DNA of 64,000 bases, from the NCBI RefSeq assembly GCF_964204645.1, contig NC_134028.1, positions 20,806,153 to 20,870,152 on the forward strand, written 5' to 3'. A model generated the notes under the pieces. It was given only the letters and a program-made list of their open reading frames with translations, was not told the origin of the DNA and searched no databases. The stretch comes from Tubulanus polymorphus. Its lineage: Eukaryota > Nemertea > Palaeonemertea > Tubulaniformes > Tubulanidae. Of this stretch, positions 12,201 through 24,411 are shown one piece after another. The translations under genes and the position numbers were made by a program. Position 1 is the stretch's first letter, and each line of letters opens with the position of its first letter.

Positions 12201-15200
12201 AAACTTACTTTAAGTATTCTATTTCATCCGAAATAGCAGACACCTGATTGGTCTCCATATTAGTCAGTTGTTTTTGAATGTTGCGGTGTATCTCTTTGAT
12301 CTCGTTTTCGTCCGTACATTTATTGCGCCTGCTCGACACTACGATAATAATACCACCGGGAACCTGAAAACACGTAACGCAAAATACTTAAAAGTTTGAG
12401 TTGGAAAAGTCGACGTGATCCTACAGTAAACTGCGCTTTCCTCGGATGAGACCGGTGCATCTTTCTCCGACGCAGCAAGTGAATTACGGAAAGTCATCGC
12501 ATGAATTGGAGTTGGGAAAATTTAAGCTCGCCCACGCGGGGCACGTGATCGTCGAGGCAAGCCATAATCCGAGGCATCGGCCCCGTGGCAAGTCCGGGCA
12601 TGCCTGCGCTCGGGGCAATCGGCTCCACGGCGAGTGGCATATCTTACCTTAGCTTGTATAGAGTTCACACAGAGTAGTATATTATCACAGCTAACCTGAT
12701 CAGTGACGTCGCAAACGATGACGAACAAAATATCCCGTGTCATATAGATCTGATGAGCGCCTTGAGTTAACTATACAAAAATGATCACATCCGATAGAAT
12801 ATACGAATGTTCGAAAAACGTCAGCCGTTTGTTTGCACACAAGTGTTTTCTTAGCGATAGATCGACCAAGTTCATCGACGGGTATTTTACTCGGGAGTAT
12901 CGCCATCTAGTCCGTAAATTGACGAAGAGATAGGTCTCGAATGATTTTTCTCGCAAATACAACGATCAATTTTCTCACAAATTAAAAGTAGCCCGTCGAA
13001 AATACAACGTCAATGCGCAATGGTCCATCCATAGCAGAAATTACAACAGGTATATACCTCGTAATTATAGTTACACGAAATTCAGCATAAGATTATGAAT
13101 ATGTTAGTACACAGCAACTAATAGGAAATTTTCACATTGGCCCGATTTTTGGTTTTCTCGCGCGAGAAAACAAAACATTTTGGTCTGAAAATGTTTCTGA
13201 CTGGCCAGTAACTAAAAGTAAACAAAAATATCTTGTGTATTCTCACGCAAGAAAACCAAAAATGAGTCAATGTGAAAATTTTTTATCGTTCCTCTAGTCG
13301 TACAAAAAAATATTTTAGTATGGCCCGAATCAGCCACCATAGATGTACTACTATTAATTACATTTTTTACAAGTGAATTCTGGCAAAAAGTGAATAGCTT
13401 AGACTGAATGATACTTGAAGAGTTAAGTAATGATTTGTGAATGTCATAGTGATATTATAATGATATTGTATTTCTGCATGATGTTGTGAATTTGAGAATA
13501 CTCGGACCATTTACAAACCCATAAATGGAGACACGTTTCCACGAAACTTAGATTTACCAAAAAGTAAATATTCAACACACCTGACGCCCCGACAGATCCC
13601 AAAATTCCAACCGAAGATTCTTCCGTGCCCCGCATACTTCAACCTCTGGTACCGCGACACCTGGGGTGTTCAAAATATCTCAAATAACAATAAATAGCCG
13701 TTTATTTCAGAAATATACCGAGATCGTACCAGCGCATATACTCACCCCCTTCGCGGAACGGGTACCAACACGTGACATCAACGCCTTCTGTCGGTGAGTT
13801 ATGAAGTTTCGTGGTACCCGTCGTTATTGATTCTATTAAACTGGTTTTACCGCTTTCAGAATCACCCATCATGAACACCTTCAATCTATAGGAATAACAA
13901 ATACAGTTGGTAGATTTCATTATGTAGTTAGAATTTAGCTTGTTTTCGATGCCATTGAAAACAAGCTAACCCCCTGTTTCGCTCCCGGCAGGTGTGGTGG
14001 GTCTGTAAGGGACACTCAATCGAAAAATCAAACAAAATTTACCAACTAAATTGATAAATAACGGGGACAATCCCTATTTTAAGATTTAAAAACAGAAAAT
14101 TTCGCTAAAAGCTAATTTCGATTAAATGCCGATTTCGGACATGCTCTGAATATTGTCGCGGCGAATTTACTTAATTTCTTCAAAAACGTGGTATTCAAAG
14201 AAAAAAAACGTCATTCAGTAAATCATTGCCGCGGCTTTCTCCACTGCAGTCGCTGCACTTCTAACGCCGCTGAATGGGATACCCGCAACGCTAGGTTACT
14301 CGGTTACAGCGCTTCAATTTCTTCTACATTTCAATTAAATTCGAGTGAACTTTTCTCATTAGTAAATCAATTTCTAATAAAACTATACCATTTACTTATT
14401 GGGAACGCCAATCTTATATTTATTTGATAACTTATTAGACGACATTCCCATTTGTGAGCCTAAAAATCCAGTTCTAAGTTCATTGAAAATGAACTAATTT
14501 TTACTACGTAATAACTTAGTGTATTGTAGCGCCATCTGGTTCGTGCCAATATCCCATTAGTCTTATTCAGCGTCAAATATTCAATTAAGATTTGTAGAGT
14601 GCAGGGTGCTCATAAGTATGTTAATTTTAACTAGTCGCTAAGCTTAACGACCGGTTGAAATCCCTAACGTTAGTTCACATCCGCGTTAAAAGTGTCGCTT
14701 AAAAAAAACCGCTCGAAAAACCGGCGGCTTACAACCACAGTCGTTAAAACCCTGTAACGAGTCATTTAGAATCTCACTCAAAAAATGGCTACCTTCATTC
14801 CCAAGCTGCCGTTCAAGTGAAAATGCTCCTATTCTAGAACGTTAAGGTAAAGAAAACGTCAAGTTCTCTTCACAGGTGATTGCCCTTTTAAACGCGGCCT
14901 TTTTCAACCATCTCCTAAAATGGTCGCGTTTCAAAGCTCTTCATCCGACAGCTCAGGCTCTTGGTGGCCATTAACAGACAGATTATCATAATTTTCACCA
15001 TAGATGTTGTTGATGTGCCATTTTCTATTAAGATAAATGGCCGCGTTAAGGGGATTACGTGACTACAGGAGGTAAAAAATGTAACGACTGGTTTGGGAGT
15101 TTTAACGATACGATTACTTTTGAGCAACCTCAAAAGTACCTATCGTCAAAAAGCAACCTATCGTCTGGCTACGAAATAACGACTCGATAAGTCATTTAAC

Positions 15201-18200
15201 GACCCGTTAACAAACATTTCCTCTGATCTTGGGTTAAATTTGACTGGAAAATCAGTTCATTATCAGTTATCCTGACTATGATTAAAAACTCAGGGTTCAT
15301 ATATTCACTCAAAGTTGGTTTAAGCAGGGAAGTGTTATGAGATTACAATGAGTCAACCATCGCTTGGATGATAGATGCCGTTTTAAATGTCACTACCAAT
15401 GTCAGTTGTGCTCTAATTGACCAACTTCAGAGCTACAGATCTCAAACCTGTATTTACAACCAAAAAAAAAAAACAAAATGAATGTGACCGATAGTACGGT
15501 ACAATGACAAATTTGAATACCAATAATCGTTTCATCGATAAATTTGGTATGTTACGAGTGTGTACAATTTTTCTGGCGTTGGATATGTACAGGTATGTAA
15601 ACGTAATAATTAGAATGATCAAGTCCTTGATTAGAACTTCATTCTCGTCGTAACGGAAATTAGCAGGTATTTATACCTGCAGGGATAATTGCATCAGATA
15701 ATGAGACCAGTCACGTGACCTGTAACCTGTATTTGTGACGCGATGTTACGATCGATTTGGAGTGAAAACCTTGTAAGGAGTTGATACAGACCCAGAGCTA
15801 CTGCTACTGCTGGTGGTGGTAATATGATAGAAAATTAATTACGACCTTATGCACGATATCTTTAGGTGAAAACACATAGTCAGTTTCTTCCGTTAACAAG
15901 GACACAATATATCTAAGAGCTGATCGTTCACAATATTGTTCATTACAACGAGCTCATCCATAGCTCGCATACCCCTCACATCGAGCTACACAACTAGGAT
16001 TATAGCCCTCACATCGAGCTACACAGCTAGCATTATACCCCTCACATCGAGCTACACAGCTAGAATAATGCCCCTTTTATCAAGACGCAGCTAGCATACC
16101 GGCCTTCACATCGAGCTACACAGCTAGCAAGCATATAACCCACAGCGAACTACACAGCTACCATACCCCTCGCAGCGAGCTACACAGCTAGCATTATACC
16201 CCTTTCACCGAGCTCCACAGCTAGAATACCCCTCGCAGCTAGCATACGCGGAAGCGATAAAGGGCCTCGAGTTGTCGCGTTTCAACTCGACAAGTCGCCA
16301 TATTTATGTCGACGTATCGCGATATATCGCGTCAAGTCGACATGAATATGTCGACATATCGTGACGTTTTGACGACATATTTCGTTTTCACGACCATTTT
16401 CCTCGCGACAAGTCGACATATTCATGACGACTTGAAACTCAGTCGTCATATGACTGGCGTCCTCATCTTACATTTCGACGTGTCTTCAAATGACGGCTTG
16501 TCCCGTGGAAAATGGGCGAAAAAGCGAAATTTGTCGTGAAAACTTCACGATATGTCGACATATTCATGTCGACTTGACGCGATATATCGCGATACGTCGA
16601 CATAAATATGGCGACTTGTCGAGTTGGAACGCGACTACTCGAGGCCCTTTATCGCTTCCGTAAGCATACCCTTCACATCGAACTACACAGCTAGAATACA
16701 CCTCACAGCGATCGAGCTACGCAGCTAGCATTATACCCCACACAGCGTGCTACACAGCTAGCAAGCATACCCGTCCATCGAAATACAAATCATACCTCCT
16801 ACACTAATCGTTTGTATGTAACCGGAGGGTGCATTGGTAACGCGCCAGCAGGTTAACTAGGTTGGAGCCGAGATTCCTTTTTTTCAATTTCAAAATATAA
16901 TTGGGAATTCTTTATTGATGGTACACTTACCTGTCCAACGAAACTGTCGGCTATTACCTGACATTTTACAAACCAATGTGTTCAGAGTCGGTGTAACCCT
17001 TGCATTTTCTCTGATTAAAACGTTTTCCGACACAAACCTGATCGATGACTGAAGGGGAAGATTCGAGGTGACGGATGACACTGATCTGATATCCACGACG
17101 AAATATCGCGCTACTCGGATATTACGCCAGATCGAAACCATTCAACGGATTGATTTAATGTTCTGGTGCTAAAATTGCCCCTCGTAGGCCTACTAATAAG
17201 ACCAGTAACCTATCTGTCCATAAACCCCAGGACCGGTTTCATATATAGACTAAATCCAACTCATTACCTCAGGACTAATCTAATTGACATATTTTGCGTA
17301 AAGTTTAAGCCCAGAACCGTGTTTGTGACGTATTTAAATTGGTGCTATAGAACTATGATGTCCTTATACGGGCCTCAAATCTAAATATTCGCCGCGCAAC
17401 CGGAGGCCACGAGGCTGAAATTAAAACTGGTCTACAAAACCGGTCCCTGGTACGTGATGCCTTGAATAAGTTCCCTTACCTGTAGTTGAGGCAAAACGGT
17501 TTGTAGTAATCGAGCAGCGAGTCTGTGTCTAATTGAGCAATATCTGGGGAAGGTTTCACCAATAGAGGGCAGTCAGCGATGTTTAATTCTTTCAGACGAC
17601 TGAGGCAGACAATATCACGTGGTATGATTTTGATATTAGTTTTACTGAAGTTTACTGTTTCTAACTGGAGACAAAAGCGAATCAGAGACGCTAATGATTT
17701 ATCAGTTAAACGCGGACAGCCGGAAAAATTCACCCGTTCGAGTAAAGAACATTTTTGAGCCAGTGACGTCACACAGTGGTCCGTTATACGTTTACAATAA
17801 GAGAAATCTGCGTGTATAAGCCTCGGGCACCTGTCAGCTATCAGACACACGCCGACATCGGTTAGATCAGCTCCTGAGAATCCTAGTTTCCTCAGAACTC
17901 GACAACTTGTCGTTAACGATACCATACTCTGGTCGGTAATCAGCGGACACTCGTTGAAAATCACCTCGGATAAATCTCCGTAACATTCCGTGACGTAGTT
18001 CACGGCCATGTCGTTAATTTCCGGAAACCCGACGAGCGCTAACGAGTGTAACTCCTCGATACAGCTACGAACGATCACGTTCAAGATTTCCTCGTTTCCC
18101 GCCGAACGTTTCCGACTAGTTCCGACGCCTACCGAATTCGTCCGAACGAAAGTCAATTGGCTGAGTTTTTTCAATCGTTTCGCTATGGATGGAATCACGT

Positions 18201-21200
18201 TTAGGTCGATATCGTGACAGTTGATGAATTTCAGCGATTTTATGAATTTACAGTTGTTGACGATTTCGTCCAGACCGCGTTCAGTAAACGTCACCCGATT
18301 CATAATGAGATTTTTAAGTTTTGGGTTCAGTAAGTGACAGCTGAAACTGATATCGGTATCAGTGAGTTTCTCGCAATCTTCGAATTCAACGGTCTCCACT
18401 GCAACATTCTTTGATAAAGTCGCCTGCAATTGATAGAAATAAGAAAATCATCAAAACTCCAGGCTGTGTATCAGTGACGTAACCGAATTTTCCAATTTTC
18501 TCGGATTCACGCACTAAACGGGAAAGTCATAATCTCTATTTCAAGATGAACGATCATGTGTCACAAATGCAAAAATCATAATCGTGTGATCTCAATCTAT
18601 TATAGCCAATTCCAAATCTGGATCAATTAAGGCGGCTGTACAAAATAAATACCCACCAGTTGCTTGCCGGTTCTATGGTGGCTGATAAGGGCCAAATGCA
18701 TTAATTTTTACACGACCTCGATTATAGAAAAACGCAAAACGAAACCTATAGAGCAAAAACAAATTTTATGGCGCAAAAACGAAAAATCATGGAGCAAAAA
18801 CGAATATTTTCCTTTTTTGCGCTATAATATTTCGTTTTTGTGCGGTAGCAAAACGAAAGTTCGTTTTTGCTAGGGTGCAAAAACGAAAAATCATAGAGCA
18901 AAAACGAATATTTTCGTTTTTGCGCGGTAAAATTCGTTTTTGCTCTATAAGTTTCGTTTTGTGTTTTTCTATAATCGAGGTCGTGTGAAAATTAAAGCAT
19001 TTGGCCCTTATCAGCCACCATACGGTTCAGACTGGATTGACGACTGTCTGAATGAACCGAAAACGGAATTTCCAATTACTTATGTACTTTGATTTAAAAA
19101 ACGACTCAATTACATATTGTTATTCGATTTCCGATTTCTAAACCGCTGGTTTGCTCCCGGCAGGTGTCTGAGTTTGTAAGGGATACCAAATCATGCCGAA
19201 TTACAGAGATGAAGATGATCGGATATTCCACAAACGATAATTTATTTAGCAGAACCTAGTAGTCTCTTAATGATAAAAAGATTCCATTGATTTCCTAATT
19301 CAAGATGCGATCCTGGCCCAATAGAACTAGATTTGGCCACGAATATACCGATGAATTCTCAATGCAGGAGATAAGCTTACTTTCGAAAAATTAATATTAG
19401 ATATCATCAATCGCGATATTGTTCATCCATATTATTCTTTTTGAATTTCTTCAAAAGTTATTTTTTGCTAAAACGAAAAAAACTTTGTTGCCAAAAAAAT
19501 AAATGTGTTGTACTAAAATAACGTTATAAGACGTGCACCGACCAGGCATCAGAGAAAAATACAAGCAAAGAAAGCGTTGGAATAAAATCTAAATATAGGG
19601 GTAGAAAAACAAAACTTCGAATCGAGGAAACCCTTCAAAATATGTTGTTTCCTCCACAATCTAACCCTGATTTTTGCTTCTAATTTGTCTCCGGCAGGTT
19701 TTGGCGACGGGAAACCATTGAGTTCCCCACGTAAAATAAGACATATCTTTTAGATCGAAAGCAATGGACGACACAGAAGCCGTACAGGCATTGTTACTAA
19801 TAATGCTCATTGAACGGTTTACAATAATGTAATTGCGATTACCAATCATTCTTAAACCACCACGCCTTTCTATATCATTCTATTGTTCAGACTTACATCA
19901 TCTAAATATGTGAAATATTGATGTGGAATCTAAATTAGATTATTATCAGATTATTGGTATTTGTCATTACGATACTCTTTGATATATTGATACTCGAATT
20001 ACTTGTCACGTGTACAGGGCAACACTTCGTATACTTTGTCTTGGAACTAACATAAGAATGTTGACACTAGTCGCTTCTTTCATTCAGGCGGCCACCTTCT
20101 CTAACTATCAGCAATATCCACCACTTAAATACTTGAAAGTTAAATCGCTAGTTGCTTCTTTCATTCAGGTGGCCACCTTCTCCAATCAGTACTTCGTTAA
20201 GCTTTGTTTAACTTAAATAAATCTCTGAAAATGAAAATAGATGGAAGAAACCTATATCCGAAATGTCAATATAGTGCTATTTTTTAAATCCTCAATAAAC
20301 CGTCAAGTTATTTTTCTTGTTCAATGGTAGAACTGTGCGTGCGTGCGTGCGTGCGTGCGTGTGGATCTTCTATTTGAAGTGCACTGAGTGCTGTACTGAT
20401 GATTTTAGAATTCAGCCACACACACCACACGGACTGAGGGCAGTTTATTACGCGATGTTCATTAATTATTCAATATCTATTTCTTGGTAAATGATAAGTA
20501 GTAAACAGTAATATCTGATTGTGTTTTATTTCGCCATTGTGTTCAGTACCCCAGTATCCAGTACTAGTGTTCGGTACCAGTGTTCAGATTTCAATGATTT
20601 ACGTAAAAGTTAAACGTGGATTCGTTTTATAGAGTCCATGGTTAAAGTAAGGTGATTATGGGATTTGGAAATGATTAAAATTGGTTAACAGATTTTCCGT
20701 CACCAGCTACGATATCAAGCCGCTCAAACTTATCGAACATTTAAACACGGCGTTTTGATTGCAATTTGTTTAAAGATGTGAATTCGATCAGTGAATCAAT
20801 CCCCTAGGTAAATTTCCCCTGAGTAAAAATCCCAAATATTCTTACTAGGTACAAATTCACACTTGGTGATTTATAAGAACATTTCAAAACAAAATATTTC
20901 TCCAATTTTATTCATTCGCAGTGAGACTGAAATGTGTTTGAACTGCGCGATGAAATCTTTCGTTGCAATATCTTAAGTAAACTGTTAGAATAAAATAAAT
21001 TGTTAGAATTAATATTATGATAATGAAATGAAGTTTTGAACTTTAATAATGAACTTTTTATTTGTAATATCTTACAGTTCGAACTGGAATATTTTTTCAC
21101 CGTGAAATTTTGAGGACTTGTGGGATATTTGAGCTGTGCGATGCCATGAATTGTAAGAAATAATGAACTTCTAATTTGAAATATTTCAGATACAAGCTAG

Positions 21201-22649
21201 TGTATATTTGAAATGTGCGATGAACCCTAGCTGTGTGATAACTTTAAGTTCTAATTTGGTACTAATGAACTGTTAATTGTTTTGTATGCTTTAATGCAAA
21301 TAGTGTGTACTATAGTTTGTATGCTCATGATATCCTTATGGTGTTCCACAGAAAAATATGAATAAATTGGATATATGTATCAATAATATGAATCAATTGA
21401 CCTTAAGATTGTATCTACTTAGATTGCATTCAAAAGGAGGGGGATTTTTACCTACTTTGAAGAATTGGGGATTTATACCGAGGGGATTTTTATTATGGAG
21501 ATTTTTACCGCTAACCGTAATTTCAGATGGCTGGAAGCTGCTTGGTTCGCTACGTGCAACTGACACTGCACCTGACCGGTGCACCTGTTGCTAACAGAGA
21601 TTATCAACGCTTCACTAAATATTACATTCAATGTTCATCATAAGTACCGATCCAGAATATCGCGGAGCGTATGAGAAATACATTTTCGCGTTCTTCAAAA
21701 ATTGACCCTCTGAGCGCCACTCGAGGTAATAGTACTAGGTTCAAGGTTAGCGCCACTCGAGGTAATAGTACTAGGTTCAAGGTTTTGATTTGCCTCTCTT
21801 GGAGACATAGAAATATTCCCGCAATCACAATTCGAACCAATGGATCCTTGAATCCGTGAATTGATCCGAGAAGAAATTCCGGCATCGTTGTCCGAATGAC
21901 ACACCAAGGGGATCCTCACTTGCCACAAGAACACTATGTTGGTCGAATGAGTCGCGTTATTAGATTTATAGTGATTTTTTTTTCTATCGGTTGGAACTGA
22001 GCGTCGTCATGTTTATATAATATACAAAAAATACATCATTTGGAATGCACATCCCGCGGAAAGAAGGATTTAGAGGCATTTGACCTTTGACGTAAAAATA
22101 CTGGTCATACGGCACCATATTTTCTTGATTCAAACGATGGCAAACATACGTTGTTGTATTACGTACTATTCATAGTACGTACTATTCAGAACCATGTTAG
22201 ATAAATCTAAGAATTTGAAATGGGAGTTTCGATCATTCGAAAAAAAATTATTTCCAATATGGCGGCAAACGACGTTGATTTGGATTTTCTCATAACGTAG
22301 CCACCGATAACATAATTCGTAGATGTGAATTATTAATAAAAAGAAATTTCAGCGCCTTTTCAGCGATTGTCCAACAGGTTTTATTGTATACAAAAGAATG
22401 AATCTACAGAAAATGAATTCCAATTTTTTCCCTGTAATGCTCAGGAAAATTCCAGAATGATCAGATTTCGACAGAAAATTGAGACAAAACGATTGTAAGT
22501 ACAACTGTGAAACCTAATCCAATTAGCACGTTATAGTTTCCGTTTCTCCACTAAGGCATGTGATAAATGGTGCGATTTGAATTTAGCAGGTAACATACCT
22601 TCAACGACAATACAGTGGAGTCTTTATCAAATTTAACGTGTTTATCCAT
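3282..22649 (-). CDS. ROCO-family protein: Cys-type LRRs, Roc GTPase and COR domain (about 1179 aa)
   Basis: Sixteen exons join in phase, listed in transcript order: 22649-22599, 18423-17480, 13885-13746, 13660-13581, 12770-12648, 12363-12209, 9711-9597, 9355-9119, 8842-8579, 8251-8066, 7632-7453, 6774-6589, 6049-5890, 4755-4574, 4265-3927, 3479-3282. Residues 18-331 are about ten leucine-rich repeats of the cysteine-containing F-box/AMN1 type (C..LTD..V motifs). No F-box is seen. Roc spans about 332-510: P-loop GDSESGKTS, switch II WDLSGRQ, then VPGGIIIVVSSRRNKCTDE near the guanine-specificity loop. COR follows to about 887, with the hallmark WRLVFPVGIPPGCFERLI near 785. The tail has a basic run, a Ser/Thr-rich part and an Ala-rich end. 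No kinase or death domain is seen. ROCO proteins are large GTPases that signal as dimers; this one's role is unknown. Least certain: the last two junctions and the final exon, which could instead splice at 3335. An exon between 18.4 and 22.6 kb could be missed. Confidence 0.85.
8290..8520. repeat. Degenerate minisatellite around CCCAGTTCCACAGTTGTG
   Basis: About six imperfect units of 35-45 bp share the core CCCAGTTCCACA(G/A)TTGTGTGGG. They lie between ROCO exons 9 and 10. The same core, inverted, recurs at about 9755-9865 and as the terminal repeat of a small element at 35533-35651. Confidence 0.65.
11183..11356. repeat. hAT-like MITE remnant with CAGGGGCGGATCC end
   Basis: The left end reads CAGGGGCGGATCCAAAC and the right end GATCCGGCCCTG, a degraded inverted pair. 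Other members of this family in the window are at 30053-30325, 36271-36725, 37838-38098 and 48641-48882, with a lone end near 53853. CAGGGG-type ends are typical of hAT elements; no target duplication is clear here. Confidence 0.55.
13120..13341. repeat. MITE, TGGTGGCTGATT family, copy 2 (left end decayed)
   Basis: The right end reads GGCCCGAATCAGCCACCATA. Inner inverted repeats TTTTCACATTGGCCCG and TGAGTCAATGTGAAAA flank a core with CTCGCGCGAGAAAAC palindromes, as in the copy at 233-511. The outer left terminus is not recognisable. It lies between Roc-encoding exons 4 and 5 of the ROCO gene. Confidence 0.7.
15950..16795. repeat. 30-bp minisatellite (TCGAGCTACACAGCTAGCAT), split by a MITE
   Basis: Units of about 28-32 bp contain CTCACATCGAGCTACACAGC, followed by TAGCATTATACCC or variants. 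They run from about 15950 to 16250 and resume from about 16665 to 16795. The interruption is the palindromic element at 16251-16660, so the array is older than that insertion. It lies in ROCO intron 2. Confidence 0.85.
16251..16660. repeat. 410-bp palindromic MITE inside a minisatellite
   Basis: Terminal inverted repeats of about 100 bp begin CGGAAGCGATAAAGGGCCTC and contain many nested short palindromes (CGATATATCG, GTCGACAT). The two arms match almost base for base (16251-16350 against 16560-16660). A decayed relative lies at about 57345-57500. No open frame is present, and the family is not identified. Confidence 0.8.
18674..19022. repeat. MITE, TGGTGGCTGATT family, copy 3 (GCAAAAACGAA core)
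   Basis: Near-perfect ends TATGGTGGCTGATAAGGGCC and complement, then inverted CACGACCTCGATTATAGAAA arms. The core at about 18735-18960 is tandem and inverted copies of GAGCAAAAACGAAATT-like words. The ends match copies 1 and 2, but the core is unrelated to theirs. It sits between ROCO exons 1 and 2. Confidence 0.85.
20055..20362. repeat. Local duplication and GTGC microsatellite
   Basis: A stretch with CGCTTCTTTCATTCAGGCGG at about 20070 is repeated about 80 bp downstream with a few changes. A (TGCG)n microsatellite of roughly five units follows at 20337-20361. Both lie in intron 1 of the ROCO gene. Confidence 0.6.
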
Positions 22650-23472
22650 CGTTTCACTGGGATAAAATCATTTCTGGTTCAATATGCCAAACGTTACCAT
22701 GGTAAACACTGTGGAGTTTGTGAAAAGCGTCAGCTGCAGTGGCGGTATAAGCGCCACTCGGCGGCTGTATCGTAAACAAATATATTTATCGTTTCCGATA
22801 GATTTTATGACCGGGTTTTATAGTTCTATAGCCAATAAACAACTATGTCCAACCTTTAGATCTAAGATCATTTTGGACACGAGTCACGACTGTACGGTAA
22901 CTACGCCCAGGTCAGATTAGACAGTTGTGTAGTCATTGGATTTAACACCAGTACGCAATGGCTCACTCAATCCAGGGAACGAACCCTTAAACAAATCAGC
23001 TCAGGTCTCAATAACAGAATGACTTAACAATTTCATTGAAATCTTTATGATACATGTAAACAATCAAACTTGTTCTGTGAAATGCCAGAATTGAAAATGT
23101 GTTCTAAACTCGCGAGTTTCCCAGAACATTTTGAAATTATTCATTCCCAATCAAAACGTTCGAAAAGGTTTTACATTATCCCCAAATTCCTCTTGAATAT
23201 TTCATTTTGTGAATTAAACTCAAGCTTTATCTATAGTCAAATGATTGATAACAGTTTTCCGAGTTTGCAGTGCGATAAATGCTGTCCGCTGGAAGAGTCC
23301 AATATCATAGCCCCGTCCGCCACTGGGGATTGGCCAGTACTTGATTACGTCACACGTATCATTTGAACGCGCGCCAAGCGACAAATAAATATGTATAGAA
23401 GTTTATTAATTTGTAAGAAAGAGAATATATTATCGCGATAACGATAACTGCGGTTGAATCTCTAAATAAAAC
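22650..23472. other. Shared upstream region of the divergent ROCO and receptor genes
   Basis: This 820-bp gap lies between the ROCO start codon (minus strand) and the receptor start codon (plus strand), so both promoters probably lie here. I see no TATA-box motif I would trust and no repeat. Short reading frames in it look like chance. Confidence 0.35.
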
Positions 23473-24411
23473 ATGGTCGCCTGGTTCAAATCCGTTTTGT
23501 TGCCGGTATCGTTTATATTAGCAATATTTATCGGGAACGCAATTATCATAAGGATTATAATGATCAGAAAAAAAGATACGTTATTACTACATTTAAGTCT
23601 AGGATTGGCAAACGTAGCGGTTGGTATGGTTCTATTGTTGCACGTTGTCCGTTTGGCGATCATCAACGGTGGGTTGGGCGGAGAGGACGTTGTCAAGACA
23701 TTGGTGATTTGTTTGTGGAATACATCACGTTTCGCTCTGTTGGGGACACTGGTGTGCATTGTTGCCTATCGTAGCCTGAAGATAAACTTTCCGTTGCGTT
23801 TTCCGGCTATCGTTACGCGTAAAAAGATTATATGCTTACTGTTGTGCGTCTGGCTTTTATCTTCAACTATTGGAATTGTGATTTCAATTTTTGTCGACGA
23901 CTTAAATGTTATGTTGATTACACCCGTAAGCGTTTCAATTGTTGCCGTTGTCATAGCGGTCGCGGACGCGCAGATTTTTTACGTAGCTCACCGCCACAGA
24001 TGTAACATGGGAAAGATGAATCGGGCGACTCCGAATTTGGGACAATTGCCGAATATCAAGTCGGTCGGAAGATCGCTACGAACTTTGATCACGTCGACAA
24101 TTCTATTTTGCTTATTCAATTTACCCTGTTGTATTTCGTGTATTGTGGAAATTCGCACGGGTTCGATCAACCCGACAACTAGATTAACTACAAACTATTT
24201 AATGTTTGCATTTTCGATCGTAAATCAGATTGTATATATGAAATTTAGGAAGTGTTCCATACATCACGTGCCACAGCAGCAAACTATTTCGTCTATATCT
24301 CGACAGGATAATCCCAGTATTGCGACATCTGGACAGGACAATCCCTGTATTGTGATATCTGGACCGAACAATCCCAGTATTGTGATTGACCCATCGACAT
24401 TAAACTTATGA
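23473..24411 (+). CDS. Intronless seven-transmembrane receptor, rhodopsin-like GPCR (312 aa)
   Basis: A single uninterrupted frame encodes seven hydrophobic segments at about residues 8-30, 38-62, 78-98, 118-140, 148-170, 203-226 and 238-258. Marks of the rhodopsin-like class are G21-N22 in TM1, LSLGLAN in TM2 (Asn47 where Asp is usual), Cys80 at the top of TM3 and Pro218 in TM6 (FNLPCC). The DRY box is AYR (98-100) and NPxxY is NQIVY (251-255), so both activation motifs are altered. The extracellular N-terminus is very short. The C-tail carries three repeats of a ten-residue unit built on (D/N)NP(S/C)I. Ligand and G-protein coupling are unknown; invertebrate genomes hold many such orphan receptors. 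The length, intactness and start codon are all consistent with a real gene. It is divergent from the ROCO gene. Confidence 0.8.
   Translation: MVAWFKSVLLPVSFILAIFIGNAIIIRIIMIRKKDTLLLHLSLGLANVAVGMVLLLHVVRLAIINGGLGGEDVVKTLVICLWNTSRFALLGTLVCIVAYRSLKINFPLRFPAIVTRKKIICLLLCVWLLSSTIGIVISIFVDDLNVMLITPVSVSIVAVVIAVADAQIFYVAHRHRCNMGKMNRATPNLGQLPNIKSVGRSLRTLITSTILFCLFNLPCCISCIVEIRTGSINPTTRLTTNYLMFAFSIVNQIVYMKFRKCSIHHVPQQQTISSISRQDNPSIATSGQDNPCIVISGPNNPSIVIDPSTLNL

Noticed and set aside
15950-16795. Regular repeats that could suggest a CRISPR array
   Set aside because: Units abut without unique spacers of constant length, and the sequence is eukaryotic. It is a minisatellite.
16815-16875. tRNA-like sequence GGGTGCATTGGTAACGCGCC
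   Set aside because: It resembles a D-arm region, but there is no acceptor stem and no anticodon arm. Probably a tRNA-derived relic.
16890-17141. Possible extra exon between the LRR and Roc exons
   Set aside because: The LRR exon joins the Roc exon directly in phase and yields an unbroken LRR-Roc junction. This frame would not fit both phases.
21695-21934. Frame with a repeated NLEPSTITSSGA
   Set aside because: It comes from a 35-bp tandem duplication, not a multiple of three, so the repeat cannot keep a frame. Non-coding.
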